A stretch of 12,891 bases of DNA. It comes from an uncultured bacterium (GTDB lineage Bacteria > Cyanobacteriota > Vampirovibrionia > Gastranaerophilales > Gastranaerophilaceae). The stretch lies in the NCBI GenBank assembly GCA_900314375.1, contig OMVC01000193.1, positions 1 to 12,891 of the forward strand, given 5' to 3'. The notes under the pieces were generated by a model. The model was not told where the DNA came from, did not search any database, and saw only the letters and a program-made list of their open reading frames with translations. The position numbers and the translations under genes were made by a program. Below, one piece after another: positions 12,859 through 12,891 of the stretch (its first letter is position 1; every line of letters starts with the position of its first letter).

Positions 12859-12891
12859 TTATTTTACGACTTTATTAAGCCCGTGCGGTTT
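12859..12891 (-). CDS. Possible 3' end of an upstream gene
   Basis: Read on the minus strand from the window edge, ten codons give KPHGLNKVVK and then TAA (12859-12861), nine bases before the SDR ATG, a spacing typical of an operon. The other two frames hit stops within a few codons. Ten residues are too few to name a family, and the open stretch may be chance. Confidence 0.25.
   Translation of the reverse strand, partial: KPHGLNKVVK

Overview
The window is AT-rich bacterial DNA. The lineage is inferred, with no marker gene present, to be a gut anaerobe of the Gastranaerophilales (Vampirovibrionia/Melainabacteria, non-photosynthetic relatives of Cyanobacteria). Three things suggest this: a pilin with an N-terminus (FTLAEVLITLGIIGVVAAMT) of a kind I associate with this group, a short orphan protein opening with MKIQ...QNFNG, and a single-chain ADP-forming acyl-CoA synthetase suited to acetate-producing fermentation. 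No tRNA, rRNA, CRISPR array, transposase or phage gene is visible.

Layout. 1-1028 (+): a glutathione-synthetase-like ATP-grasp enzyme. 1029-2382 (-): tsaD (tRNA t6A synthesis) followed by a small three-helix membrane protein whose ribosome site overlaps the tsaD stop. 2496-3230 (+): a DmeF-type cation efflux protein with a His/Cys-rich loop and no C-terminal domain. 3231-3395: two facing copies of a degenerate palindromic repeat. 3396-4646: an XRE-family regulator (-) and a type IV pilin-like gene (+) that diverge from a control region with a near-consensus promoter and two operator-like palindromes sharing one half-site. 4647-4886: a structured, gene-free stretch ending in a terminator hairpin. 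4887-5360 (-): ndk. 5361-5705: the ndk promoter plus a strong plus-strand terminator with no gene in front of it. 5706-6798 (+): two overlapping short chromate-transporter-family genes. 6880-12849 (-): a leftward series of SDR oxidoreductase, 17-repeat TPR protein, radical SAM protein, lineage-type small protein and ADP-forming acyl-CoA synthetase. The last 33 bases may be the tail of one more gene on that strand.

Most genes are housekeeping or metabolism: tRNA modification, nucleotide balance, substrate-level ATP synthesis, metal/anion transport. The best candidate for a less described system is the XRE-pilin pair. Its half-site TTGGCA(Y)(R)ATAC occurs four times in two inverted pairs whose central gaps differ by 11 bp (about one helical turn), and one half-site lies inside the -35/-10 spacer of the pilin promoter. 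Other oddities are a period-8 repeat carried in frame inside the radical SAM gene, a CXC-X3-CXC-X3-CXC tail on the acyl-CoA synthetase, and a replaced active-site loop in the glutathione-synthetase homologue.

Start codons were moved from the longest reading frame for the pilin, ndk, the first chrA and the radical SAM gene; reasons are given in each entry.
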